In this document: positions 1-7,000 of the stretch, in pieces
Layout of the letters: every line of letters begins with the position of its first letter
Position numbering within the stretch: position 1 is the first letter of the stretch
From: an uncultured Oscillospiraceae bacterium
GTDB taxonomy: Bacteria > Bacillota > Clostridia > Oscillospirales > Oscillospiraceae
NCBI GenBank assembly: GCA_934668285.1
Contig: CAKUNB010000043.1
Coordinates: 1 to 11,387, forward strand
Length of the DNA: 11,387 nucleotides
Direction: 5' to 3'
Notes under the pieces: generated by a model
What the model was told of the DNA's origin: nothing
What the model saw: the letters and a program-made list of their open reading frames with translations, nothing else
The model's database searches: none
Program-made: the position numbers and the translations under genes

Positions 1-587
1 GGACACAGCTTGGCGCTTACTATGCCTATACTGCCTTCTGCGAGGCGGCGGACTTTGAGGCAAGCGACCTGAGCCTGTTTGAGCGGGGCGAGTACGACAA
101 TTTCCTCGGCTCGATGTACTCCTTCCTGTCGAACTATCCGCAGGCCTCGGTGCTGGCCAACAATCCGGACACACTCTATTACTACCGGCCCTATGTCGAC
201 ACCGACACCGGCTATTATGAGGATGCCACGCTTTCGCCGGAGATCCCGATGGGCTGCATCAGCTACAGCGGCAGCAATGTTTCCAACAAGTATCTGACCT
301 TCCTCGGCGGCGATCACCCGATCACGATCATCAACACGGACGTCGACGGTCCGGTCTGCCTGCTGATCAAGGAATCCTACGGCAACGCCTTTGCGCCGTG
401 GCTGACCAGCCACTACAGCAAGGTGATCGCCATTGACCCGCGCGAATTTAACCGCGACGGCAGCCCGAGCCTCGATCTTGTCGCCTTTGCCAAGGAGCAG
501 AACGTTTCCGACTGCATCATTCTGGACTATCCGATGATGATCTCCTCGGAAAACTACGTCGAATGGCTCAACCGTCTGATTAGCTGA
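1..587 (+). CDS. DHHW-family (AlgX/AlgJ-like) protein, 3' part
   Basis: The open frame enters from the left edge (first whole codon at base 3) and ends with TGA at 585-587, leaving about 194 residues. The first residues read TQLGAYYAYTAFCEA, and bases 1-2 (GG) would complete a TGG codon, so the window seems to begin inside the DHHW signature (D-H-H-W-T-x-x-G-A-Y-Y-A-Y) that names the family. Near the C-terminus a block reading SYGNAFAPWLTSHYSKV followed by IDPREF matches the S/Y...P.L...Y..V..IDxR region of DHHW and AlgJ/AlgX SGNH-hydrolase-like proteins. Such proteins are usually exported and sit beside an MBOAT O-acyltransferase that acetylates surface polysaccharide; that partner would lie left of this window and is inference. 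The signal anchor and most of the catalytic domain are not visible. An internal ATG at 114 is not the true start because homology continues upstream of it. Confidence 0.8.
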   Translation, partial: TQLGAYYAYTAFCEAADFEASDLSLFERGEYDNFLGSMYSFLSNYPQASVLANNPDTLYYYRPYVDTDTGYYEDATLSPEIPMGCISYSGSNVSNKYLTFLGGDHPITIINTDVDGPVCLLIKESYGNAFAPWLTSHYSKVIAIDPREFNRDGSPSLDLVAFAKEQNVSDCIILDYPMMISSENYVEWLNRLIS

Positions 588-595
588 AAAAAGAG

Positions 596-625
596 TCGCA
601 CAGCCTTTTCAGGCTGTGCGATTTT
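596..625 (+). terminator. Rho-independent terminator after the DHHW gene
   Basis: A perfect 11-bp stem (596-606 with 611-621), loop TTTC, is followed by TTTTG. It starts 8 bases after the stop codon and is preceded by an A-run (587-592), so it may also work in the opposite direction. Its CGCACAGCCTT left arm recurs in the hairpin at 795-829. Confidence 0.85.
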
Positions 626-647
626 GATTTCGGGACAGCTCAAAATT

Positions 648-772
648 TGTCATTGCGAGGAGCGAAGCGACGTGGCAATCTCGTGCAGGCAGTTCCGAAT
701 TCGCCGAAAACTAACAGAAAGTCAAGACTATTCTGCGAGATTGCCACGGCCCTTCAGGGCCTCGCAATGACA
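648..772. repeat. Palindromic intergenic repeat, copy 1 (MITE/REP-like)
   Basis: The element is bounded by a perfect 13-bp inverted repeat, TGTCATTGCGAGG at 648-660 and its complement at 760-772. A second perfect 13-bp pair, CGTGGCAATCTCG at 671-683 and its complement at 736-748, lies inside. Between outer and inner blocks the arms differ: 10 bases (661-670) on the left, 11 bases (749-759) on the right. The right spacer with its flanks forms a small hairpin (GGCCCT-TC-AGGGCC, 748-761). The central 684-735 is AT-richer and has no gene. There is no transposase, so it would be non-autonomous if mobile. A related copy lies at 10839-10942. I recognise the TGTCATTGCGA...TGGCAATCTC style from gut Clostridia, but the family name is not certain. 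Confidence 0.85.
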
Positions 773-794
773 GGTAGGGCAGCTTGAACGCGTG

Positions 795-829
795 AAAACG
801 CACAGCCTTCCCAGAAGACTGTGCGTTTT
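795..829 (-). terminator. Terminator after the DUF378 gene (probably bidirectional)
   Basis: AAAACGCACAG at 795-805 pairs perfectly with CTGTGCGTTTT at 819-829; an inner CTTC/GAAG pair extends the stem past one C-A mismatch. Read on the minus strand it begins one base after the TAA of the DUF378 gene (831-833) and ends in TTTT. The plus-strand reading also ends in TTTTC, so it can stop transcription from both sides. Confidence 0.8.
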
Positions 830-830
830 C

Positions 831-1043
831 TTACATATCGCCGCTGTCGGAGGCGAGGGCGCGTTTGCGGAAGAGAAGGGAAATGCACCAAAGGCCTGCC
901 AGACCGACGATGGTATAAATAATGCGGCTGACAAGACCGGTCTGACCGCCGAACAGCCATGCGACCAAATCAAAGCGGAAAATGCCGACCAGACCCCAGT
1001 TTAATGAGCCGATGATACTCAGAATAAGCGCGAGTGTATCCAT
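831..1043 (-). CDS. DUF378 small membrane protein (70 aa)
   Basis: Starting at the ATG read from 1043, the protein is 70 residues, the normal size for DUF378. A perfect AGGAGG (complement of 1051-1056) sits 7 bases upstream of this ATG; the longer frame reaching back to 1106 has no comparable site and adds non-family residues, so the shorter start is preferred. Two hydrophobic helices are visible: residues ~4-22 (ALILSIIGSLNWGLVGIF, with the family signature LNWGLVG) and ~39-58 (IIYTIVGLAGLWCISLLF). Between them is the conserved FDLVAWLFG segment. The tail is short, basic (RKRA) then acidic. The protein should lie in the cytoplasmic membrane; its molecular function is unknown. It is divergent from the DUF1015 gene and convergent with the DHHW gene, so it forms a single-gene unit ended by the hairpin at 795-829. 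Its promoter resembles those of forespore sigma factors (see 1073-1103). Confidence 0.92.
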   Translation of the reverse strand: MDTLALILSIIGSLNWGLVGIFRFDLVAWLFGGQTGLVSRIIYTIVGLAGLWCISLLFRKRALASDSGDM

Positions 1044-1072
1044 CTTGATTCCTCCTGTTTGTTTGCTGCACA

Positions 1073-1103
1073 TAGTATGGACGGATTTTTTGGGCACTAT
1101 ACG
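1073..1103 (-). promoter_or_regulatory. Candidate sigma-G/sigma-F type promoter of the DUF378 gene
   Basis: On the minus strand CGTATA (1103-1098) is followed after 18 bases by CATACTA (1079-1073). CATACTA equals the usual -10 of sigma-G promoters and is close to that of sigma-F, and xGTATA is near the -35 (TGHATA). The predicted transcript would start about 23 bases upstream of the ATG, leaving room for the AGGAGG. No convincing sigma-A pair is present: TATAGT (1101-1096) lacks a -35 at normal distance. The assignment is pattern matching only. Confidence 0.4.
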
Positions 1104-1148
1104 CAAAAATCGCGGCGAAATTTGTAAAAAATGACGAGCAAGATGTAC

Positions 1149-1177
1149 TAGGAAAATACATCCGGATGCGTTATAAT
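1149..1177 (+). promoter_or_regulatory. Probable sigma-A promoter of the DUF1015-ispE unit
   Basis: A perfect TATAAT lies at 1172-1177. The -35 at 17-bp spacing (1149-1154, TAGGAA) matches TTGACA at only three positions, so the promoter is weak or activator-dependent. The start of transcription would fall near 1184, about 50 bases before the ATG at 1237. Confidence 0.55.
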
Positions 1178-1189
1178 AATAAAAGTATC

Positions 1190-1206
1190 ATGCGCAGTAT
1201 GCGCAT
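1190..1206. promoter_or_regulatory. 17-bp palindrome downstream of the TATAAT box (operator candidate)
   Basis: ATGCGCA-GTA-TGCGCAT is a perfect 7-3-7 inverted repeat lying just after the predicted transcription start of the DUF1015 gene. The position suits a repressor operator; as RNA it would be a small 5'-leader hairpin. No known regulator motif was recognised. Confidence 0.45.
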
Positions 1207-1236
1207 AATGTTGATTTATGAAAGGCGGATTCTGTA

Positions 1237-2478
1237 ATGAATGCATTTTTACCGGCGGATATCCTCTTCCCCCAGGTCGACTCGATGGAGAAATGGGCGG
1301 TAATCGCCTGTGACCAGTTCACCTCCGATCCGGCGTATTGGGAGCGCGTGCGCAAGAACGCAGAGGGTGCGCCGTCGACGATCAACCTGATCCTCCCCGA
1401 GGCCGAGCTGGGCACCGAGAAGGAAGCAGAGCACACCGCGCTGATCAACCGCACGATGGCGGAGTATCTGCAGAAGAATATTTTCCGTACCTATCCGAAC
1501 GCGTTTGTCTACGTCGAGCGCACGCTGGAAAACGGCACCGTCCGCAAGGGCCTTGTCGGCATGGTCGATCTGGACGCGTATGATTACTCCACCGGCTCCA
1601 CCTCCGCCATCCGCGCGACCGAGCGCACCGTTGTTGAGCGTATCCCCCCGCGTATGCGCGTGCGTCGCGATGCACCGATCGAGCTGCCGCACATTTTGAT
1701 GCTTTGCGACGACCACGAAAAAGAGCTGATTGAGCCGATCGCTGCGCACAAGCAGGGGCTGACGAAACTCTATGACTTCGAGCTGATGGAGGGCGGCAAC
1801 CAGATCGCGGGCTGGCTGGTCGACGGCGCGGAGGCTGCGGCGTTCAACGACCGCCTGACGGCGTACACCGCCAATGTCGGCAAGAAGTATGCCGACCTCA
1901 AGGGTGTACCGATGGTCTTTGCCGTTGGCGACGGCAACCATTCCCTCGCTACCGCGAAGTCCTGCTACGAAGAGCTGAAGGCGCAGCATCCCGGCGAGGA
2001 TCTGAGCAATCATCCCGCGCGCTTTGCGCTCGTGGAGCTGGAAAACATTCACGACGAGGCGCAGGTCTTTGAGCCGATTCACCGCGTGGTTACGAAATGC
2101 GACCCTGAGGCGCTGCTTGCGGCGCTGAAAAACGAGGCCTGCGCTGAGGGCGGCTTCGAGGTCAAGTGGTTCATCGGCGACAAGTCCGGCACCGTCAGCC
2201 TCGACAAGTCCAAGAGCCAGCTCGCCGTCGGCGTGCTGCAGGGCTTCCTTGACAGCTACCTCAAGGAGCACGAGGGCGAGGTCGACTATATCCACGACGA
2301 CGACGCGCTGATCGCGCTTGCCAAGCAGGACAACGCCATCGGCTTCCTGCTGCCCGCGATGGAAAAGAGCCAGCTGTTCCGCGGCGTGATCGCCGACGGC
2401 ATCCTGCCGCGCAAGACCTTCTCCATGGGCCACAGCCGCGAGAAGCGCTACTACCTCGAGGGCAGAAAGATCAAATGA
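1237..2478 (+). CDS. DUF1015 domain-containing protein
   Basis: A 413-residue protein, typical of full-length DUF1015 (PF06245) members. The ATG at 1237 follows AAAGGCGG (1221-1228) at good spacing, and the N-terminus (FLPADILFPQVD, then WAVIACDQFTSDPAYW) matches the family start. The strongest signature is GDGNHSLATAK at residues 231-241, the most conserved block of the family, with YDF and EGGNQIAGWLVDG before it. No signal peptide or membrane helix is seen, so it is cytoplasmic. The biochemical activity is not established to my knowledge; in clostridia such genes often lie near serine-biosynthesis genes (serA/serC), which are absent here. Its TGA overlaps the ATG of ispE (ATGA, 2475-2478), indicating a shared transcript and coupled translation. 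A 414-aa frame on the opposite strand across the same bases is a GC-driven shadow. Confidence 0.93.
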   Translation: MNAFLPADILFPQVDSMEKWAVIACDQFTSDPAYWERVRKNAEGAPSTINLILPEAELGTEKEAEHTALINRTMAEYLQKNIFRTYPNAFVYVERTLENGTVRKGLVGMVDLDAYDYSTGSTSAIRATERTVVERIPPRMRVRRDAPIELPHILMLCDDHEKELIEPIAAHKQGLTKLYDFELMEGGNQIAGWLVDGAEAAAFNDRLTAYTANVGKKYADLKGVPMVFAVGDGNHSLATAKSCYEELKAQHPGEDLSNHPARFALVELENIHDEAQVFEPIHRVVTKCDPEALLAALKNEACAEGGFEVKWFIGDKSGTVSLDKSKSQLAVGVLQGFLDSYLKEHEGEVDYIHDDDALIALAKQDNAIGFLLPAMEKSQLFRGVIADGILPRKTFSMGHSREKRYYLEGRKIK

Positions 2479-3326
2479 TTGCCGAAAGCGCATTTGCCAA
2501 GCTGAACCTGACGCTCGATGTGCTTGGCCACCGTCCGGACGGCTATCATGACCTCCGGTCGATCATGCAGACGGTGAGCATCCGCGACGATATCACGCTG
2601 GAGCTGGACACGCATGCGCCGTGGCATCTGGAATGCGACCGTGACGGAATTCCGACGGATGAGCGGAACCTCGCGTGGCAGGCAGCGGAGCTGTACCTCC
2701 GGACGCTGGACAGGCGCGTTGACGGCCTGACGATTTCCATCACCAAGCGGATTCCCGCGCAGGCCGGAATGGCGGGCGGGAGCGCGGATGCCGCAGCGGT
2801 GCTGCGGGCGCTCAACCGCGCGTTTGACGCGCCGCTGTCGCTTCCCGCGCTGGCGGAGCTTGGCGCGAGGGTCGGCTCGGATGTGCCGTTCTGCGTGCTT
2901 TGCGGTACGGCGCTGGTGGAAGGCAGGGGAGAGCGCGTGACGCCGCTCCCACCCGCGCCGGAGATGACCTATGTCGTCTGCAAGCCGGAGCTGTCGTTTG
3001 CAACGCCGGAGCTGTTTGCGCAGCTTGACGGCACGGCGCTTGCGCAGCGGCCGGACACGACGGCCATGCGCGCGGCGCTGCAGCGCGGCGATCTGGAACA
3101 GATCGGCAAGCAGCTTTGCAACGTCGTTGAGGAGGTTGCGGTACCCGCGCATCCGGAGCTGAACTATATCAAGTCGATCCTGATGACCTATGGCGCTTAC
3201 GGCACGGCCATGACCGGCAGCGGCTCGGCGATTTTCGGAATTTTCGACAGCTTTGAGACGGCTGCGGTCGCCTGCATGATGCTGAAGGAAAACTATCCGC
3301 AGGTTTTCCTTGCGCAGAACGTTTAA
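2475..3326 (+). CDS. ispE: 4-diphosphocytidyl-2-C-methyl-D-erythritol kinase
   Basis: IspE phosphorylates the 2-hydroxyl of CDP-methylerythritol with ATP, the fourth step of the MEP pathway to IPP and DMAPP, in the cytoplasm. The 283-residue length is normal. The family N-terminus reads FAKLNLTLDVLGHRPDGYHDL, with the conserved lysine at K9. The GHMP-kinase ATP loop is IPAQAGMAGGSADAAAVLRA (residues ~93-112), a slight variant of the usual AGLGGGSSDAA. The catalytic aspartate is D136 in GSDVPFC. A C-terminal MTGSGSAIFGIF matches GHMP motif 3. The start is fixed by the 4-base overlap with the DUF1015 gene and by the family N-terminus starting at once; translation is probably coupled. It is followed by a large hairpin (3338-3375) and then spoIIR. 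Confidence 0.97.
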   Translation: MIAESAFAKLNLTLDVLGHRPDGYHDLRSIMQTVSIRDDITLELDTHAPWHLECDRDGIPTDERNLAWQAAELYLRTLDRRVDGLTISITKRIPAQAGMAGGSADAAAVLRALNRAFDAPLSLPALAELGARVGSDVPFCVLCGTALVEGRGERVTPLPPAPEMTYVVCKPELSFATPELFAQLDGTALAQRPDTTAMRAALQRGDLEQIGKQLCNVVEEVAVPAHPELNYIKSILMTYGAYGTAMTGSGSAIFGIFDSFETAAVACMMLKENYPQVFLAQNV

Positions 3327-3337
3327 ACTTAAAATTC

Positions 3338-3383
3338 ACCGTCTATACTGTAAGTAATCTTACAATATGGACGGTGTTCTTTT
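3338..3383 (+). terminator. Long hairpin and T-rich tail between ispE and spoIIR (terminator or attenuator)
   Basis: Two 17-base arms (3338-3354 and 3359-3375) pair with one T-G wobble and one C-A mismatch around a TAAT loop, followed by GTTCTTTT, which ends directly at the ATG of spoIIR (3384). The stem-plus-T-tract looks like an intrinsic terminator for ispE. However, it occupies almost the whole 57-base gap, so the only SD-like bases for spoIIR (GGTG, 3373-3376) are in or beside its right arm. No clear promoter was found in the gap. Confidence 0.7.
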
Positions 3384-3986
3384 ATGTTTTCAAGAATTTT
3401 GATCTGGCTGCTTCTGGTGGCGCTGATGACCACGGTGGTGTTTGCGGCGGACAGCGTGCTGACCCAGCGGGCGCTGGCGGAAAAGACGGTGCGGCTGCAT
3501 GTGGTGGCAAACTCCGACAGCGAGGCTGACCAGCGGCAGAAGCTGCGCGTGCGGGATGCCGTTTTGTCGGCGGCGGGTGCGCTGACAGCGGAGTGCACAA
3601 CGGCTGCCGAGGCGCGGGCGGCGCTGCTGCAGGGGCTGCCGCAGATCGAGGCGGCGGCAAGGGCGGTGCTGAGCGGGGAGGGCAGCGATTATCCGGCGCG
3701 CGTGACATTACAGGAAGAGACATTCGGGACACGGCGCTACGATACCTTTACGCTTCCGGCGGGAATATATCCGTCGCTGCGGGTGACGATCGGCGCGGGC
3801 GAGGGGCATAACTGGTGGTGCGTTGTATTTCCCTCCCTGTGCACCGCCGCGACCGGCGCGGGCGTGGAGCGCATTGCGGCGGCGGGCGGCTTTGACGAGG
3901 AGGAGAGCGAGCTGGTGACCGGCGGCGAGGAGACGTATGTCCTGCGCTTTAAGACGCTGGAATGGCTGCGGGCGCTCTTTTCCTGA
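3384..3986 (+). CDS. spoIIR: Stage II sporulation protein R
   Basis: SpoIIR is made in the forespore, crosses into the intermembrane space and triggers SpoIIGA to process pro-sigma-E in the mother cell. The 200-residue product begins with a hydrophobic export segment (IWLLLVALMTTVVFAADS, residues ~7-24) with likely cleavage after AxA-like FAA. The family core follows: RLHVVANSDS (37-46), DQRQKLRVRDAV (49-60), and near the C-terminus the diagnostic GHNWWCVVFPSLC (141-153) containing C146 and C153. In Bacillus subtilis the gene is sigma-F dependent; no clear sigma-F promoter is visible here, and the leader is taken up by the hairpin at 3338-3375. The SD is poor (GGTG, 7 bases from ATG), so translation may depend on RNA structure. 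It supports an endospore-forming organism. It is 67 bases upstream of addB. Confidence 0.95.
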   Translation: MFSRILIWLLLVALMTTVVFAADSVLTQRALAEKTVRLHVVANSDSEADQRQKLRVRDAVLSAAGALTAECTTAAEARAALLQGLPQIEAAARAVLSGEGSDYPARVTLQEETFGTRRYDTFTLPAGIYPSLRVTIGAGEGHNWWCVVFPSLCTAATGAGVERIAAAGGFDEEESELVTGGEETYVLRFKTLEWLRALFS

Positions 3987-4022
3987 GCGGTGCAACTTTT
4001 GCTGTTCAAGCGGCGATTTTTG

Positions 4023-4031
4023 TGGTATGAT
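4023..4031 (+). promoter_or_regulatory. Candidate extended -10 promoter for addBA
   Basis: TGG-TATGAT (4023-4031) is a good extended -10 element in the 67-base gap after spoIIR. The -35 at 17-bp spacing (4003-4008, TGTTCA) is weak, as is common for extended -10 promoters. Transcription would start near 4038, only a few bases before the ribosome binding site of addB. Confidence 0.45.
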
Positions 4032-4040
4032 GGACGGGAA

Positions 4041-4048
4041 AGAGGTGA
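4041..4048 (+). promoter_or_regulatory. Ribosome binding site deciding the addB start
   Basis: AGAGGTGA ends 5 bases before GTG at 4054. The upstream in-frame ATGs at 4027, 4030 and 3937 have no SD and would translate non-family residues or run back into spoIIR. The family N-terminus (LHILLD) begins directly after this GTG. Confidence 0.7.
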
Positions 4049-4053
4049 GGCCG

Positions 4054-7000
4054 GTGCTGCATATTTTGCTTGATACCGACAGAAAAGCGAATACGACGCG
4101 CCTATTGCGGGCGCTCTGCGGTCAGAGTGCGCCGTCGATTCTCCTTGTGCCGGAGCAGTTTTCTCACGCTGCCGAGCGGCTGCTGTGCCGCATTGGCGGC
4201 AATGGGATTTCGCGCTGCGCCGAGGTGCTGAGCTTTTCGCGGCTGGCAAACCGTGTTTTTTCCGTTCAGGGCGGCGCGGCCGAGACGGAGACGGATCGCG
4301 GCGGCAAGCTGCTGATGATGTCGCTTGCGGTAGAAAGCGTGCAGGCCCGCCTGAAGGTTTACGGCGGCTGCGCCTATAAGCCGGACTTCCTGCTCAAGCT
4401 CCTTGACACATTGGAGGAATTTCGCAGCTTCTGCGTGACAGCGGAGTCGCTGCGGGCGGCATCCACCCGCTTGAGCGGCGCGCTGGCGCAGAAGACGGAG
4501 GAGTTTGCCCTTCTGATGGAGAGCTACGACGCCGTTGCGGCGAACCTCGGGCAGAATCCGGAGACAAAGCTCAACCGGCTGCTTGCCGCGTTGGAGGAGG
4601 GCGATTTTGCGGCCGGAAAGCACCTTTGGCTTGACGGCTTTACGGATTTTAACGGGGTGGAGCAGGAAATTATCGCTCAGCTGCTGTCCTCCGGTGCGGA
4701 GGTCACGGTGGCGCTGCTCTGCGACGCGGCGGAGGGCGGCGGGCAGCAATATGCCGCGGCAAGGCAGACGCTGCACCGGCTGGTGCGCCTTGCTCAGCGG
4801 CAGGGCGTGCAGACAAAGATCGACACCTATCAGGAGGCGGACGGCGCTGCGCAGCAGTATCTGCGGGCGCATCTGTTCGGCGGGAGCGCCGCGCCCTGCC
4901 CGCAGCCGGACGGCTATGTGACCTTCCTGCAAGCGTCCGACCCGCAGACGGAGTGCCGGATTGCGGCGGGAGAGATTCTCCGGCTGGCCGAGGAGGGCGT
5001 GCGCTGGCGCGACATTACCGTGGCCTGCGCCGACCCGGCCTATCTGCCGCTGCTGCGGTCGGTATTTGACCGCGCGGAGATTCCCGCTTATTTTGCCGGC
5101 GACCGCGATATCATGCGCCAACCGGTCGTACATATGATCCTTGCAGCCTTAGAAGCTGCGCAGACGCTCGAAACAGAGCCGGTGCTGGCCGTTCTGAAGT
5201 CCGGATATCTGCCGCTTGAAGAAGCGGCGGCGGACCGGCTGGAAAACTATGCGCTGCTGTGGTCGATTCGTGGCGAAAAATGGGCGCGGCTGTGGGACAT
5301 GTCTCCCTACGGCTTCCGGAAAAAGACGGACGAGGCTGGGCAGTCGCTGCTGGTGGCGCTGAACGAGGAGCGCGCGGCCTTTATTGCGCCGCTGCTGCGG
5401 CTCCGCGCGGCGCTTTCCGGCGCGAAAAGCACCGGAGAGATGACGCTGGCGCTCCATGCGTATCTCGAGGAGATCGGCCTGCGGGAGCGGCTTTCGGCGC
5501 ATGCCGAGGCGCTGTACGCCGACGGAAAGCTGCAGGCGGCGCAGGAATATGCGCAGGTCTACAGCGTGCTTTGCCGCGTTTTGGAGCAGCTTTACGGCGT
5601 GCTGGGGAACTCGGTGCGGTCGTCGGACGACTTTGCGCGGATTTTCCGTGCGGCGCTTTCCTGCTACGCCATCGGCACGATTCCGGCGGCGCTGGACTGC
5701 GTCAACGTCGGCAGCGTCATGTCCGAGCGGCGCGGGGACAGCCGCGTGCTCTTCCTGCTCGGTGCGAATGAGGGCGTTTTCCCGAGCGCCGGTGCAAATC
5801 AGACGCTTTTGACCGATCATGAGCGCACGGTGCTGACGGAGGCCGGTATCGGCGTGAACTCGACCAGCGCGGGCCGCCTTGTGTTGGAGCTTGCCGCAAT
5901 CGACAGCGTGCTTGCCGTCGGGCGGGAGCGGCTCTATTTCGGCGCGGGGGAAAACGCGTCGTATTTTCTTCGGCGGGCGCGGCTGCTGTTCCCGACGGCG
6001 GAGGTCTGCGCGGATGCCGATGCGCTGACCTGCCGCAGCGAGCGGGACTATCTGGACTATCTGGCCTCGGCCCCGCAGCAGCGGGAGCGGCTTTCTGCGG
6101 AGAACCGCGACTTGGCCCGTCAGGCTCAGCGGCTGAGCGAGGCAGGGCAGTACGCCTTTGGCCGTCTTTCGGACAAAGCAGTCCGCGCACTGTACGACAG
6201 AACGCTGCGCCTTTCCTCGACCAAAATCGACCAGCTTGCCGAGTGCCGCTTTGCGTATTTTCTGAATTTCGGCCTGCAGGCGAAGCAGCGCGAGACGGCG
6301 GAGCTGGACGCTTCGCTTTACGGTACGTTTGTCCATGATATTCTCGAACATGTTGGCCGCGCGGTACAGCGGCGCGGCGGCTTCCGCCAGGTAACGTGCG
6401 ACGAGGTGCTGGCGCTTGCGCAGGCACGAATGGAGGAGTACGCGCAGACGGAGCTTGCGCCGCTGTGGGAGTCGGCGCGGGCGGAATTCCTGTTCCGGCG
6501 AACCTTCTCTGAGGTGCTGCTGGTGGTGCGCGAGCTTTATGAGGAGCTGAGCCGGTCGGACTTTGAGCCGACGTGGTTTGAGCTGCACTTCGGCGACGGG
6601 CAGAGCCTGCCCGCCGTGCAGATCGTCGGTGAAAAAATGACGGCCAAGCTCGCCGGCTTTGTCGACCGCGTTGACACATGGCGCTCGGGCGGACATGTCT
6701 TTGTGCGCGTCGTGGACTACAAGACGGGGAAAAAGACGTTCAGCTATACCGACGTGTTCCACGGCCTTGGCTTACAAATGCTGCTGTACCTGTTTGCGCT
6801 GGAACGGAACGGAGCGCGGCTGCTCGGGCAGGCGCCGGAGGCGGCGGGGGTGCTGTATTTTCCGGCGCGTGTCAGCCGCGTTGCGGTGGACAACCGCTTT
6901 GACGAAAAGAAAACCGCCGGACAGCGGCGCAAATCACAGCAGCGCACCGGACTGCTCCTCGACCGCGAGGATGTTTTGCAGGCGATGGAGCCGTGCGCGG

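Noticed and set aside
648..772. CRISPR array or tRNA/small RNA in the intergenic repeats
   Set aside because: There are no regularly spaced direct repeats with unique spacers, and no cloverleaf; the structure is inverted repeats with variable inserts.
1249..2493. 414-residue open frame on the minus strand opposite the DUF1015 gene
   Set aside because: It mirrors a strongly supported gene in GC-rich DNA, its protein is low-complexity and resembles no family, and it has no SD; it is a codon-bias shadow.
3250..3383. Sigma-F promoter for spoIIR
   Set aside because: A possible -10 (AGGAAAACTA, 3287-3296) has no -35 at the right distance, and the TATA-like bases in the hairpin leave too short a leader; not supported.
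3937..4053. N-terminal extension of AddB starting at 3937
   Set aside because: The extra residues are cysteine-rich and unlike AddB, overlap the end of spoIIR, and have no SD; the GTG at 4054 has a good SD and starts at the family N-terminus.
5149..6762. 537-residue antisense frame opposite addB, and a similar 489-residue frame opposite addA (7367-8836)
   Set aside because: Both are arginine/leucine-rich shadows of genes whose motifs and catalytic residues are clear on the plus strand.
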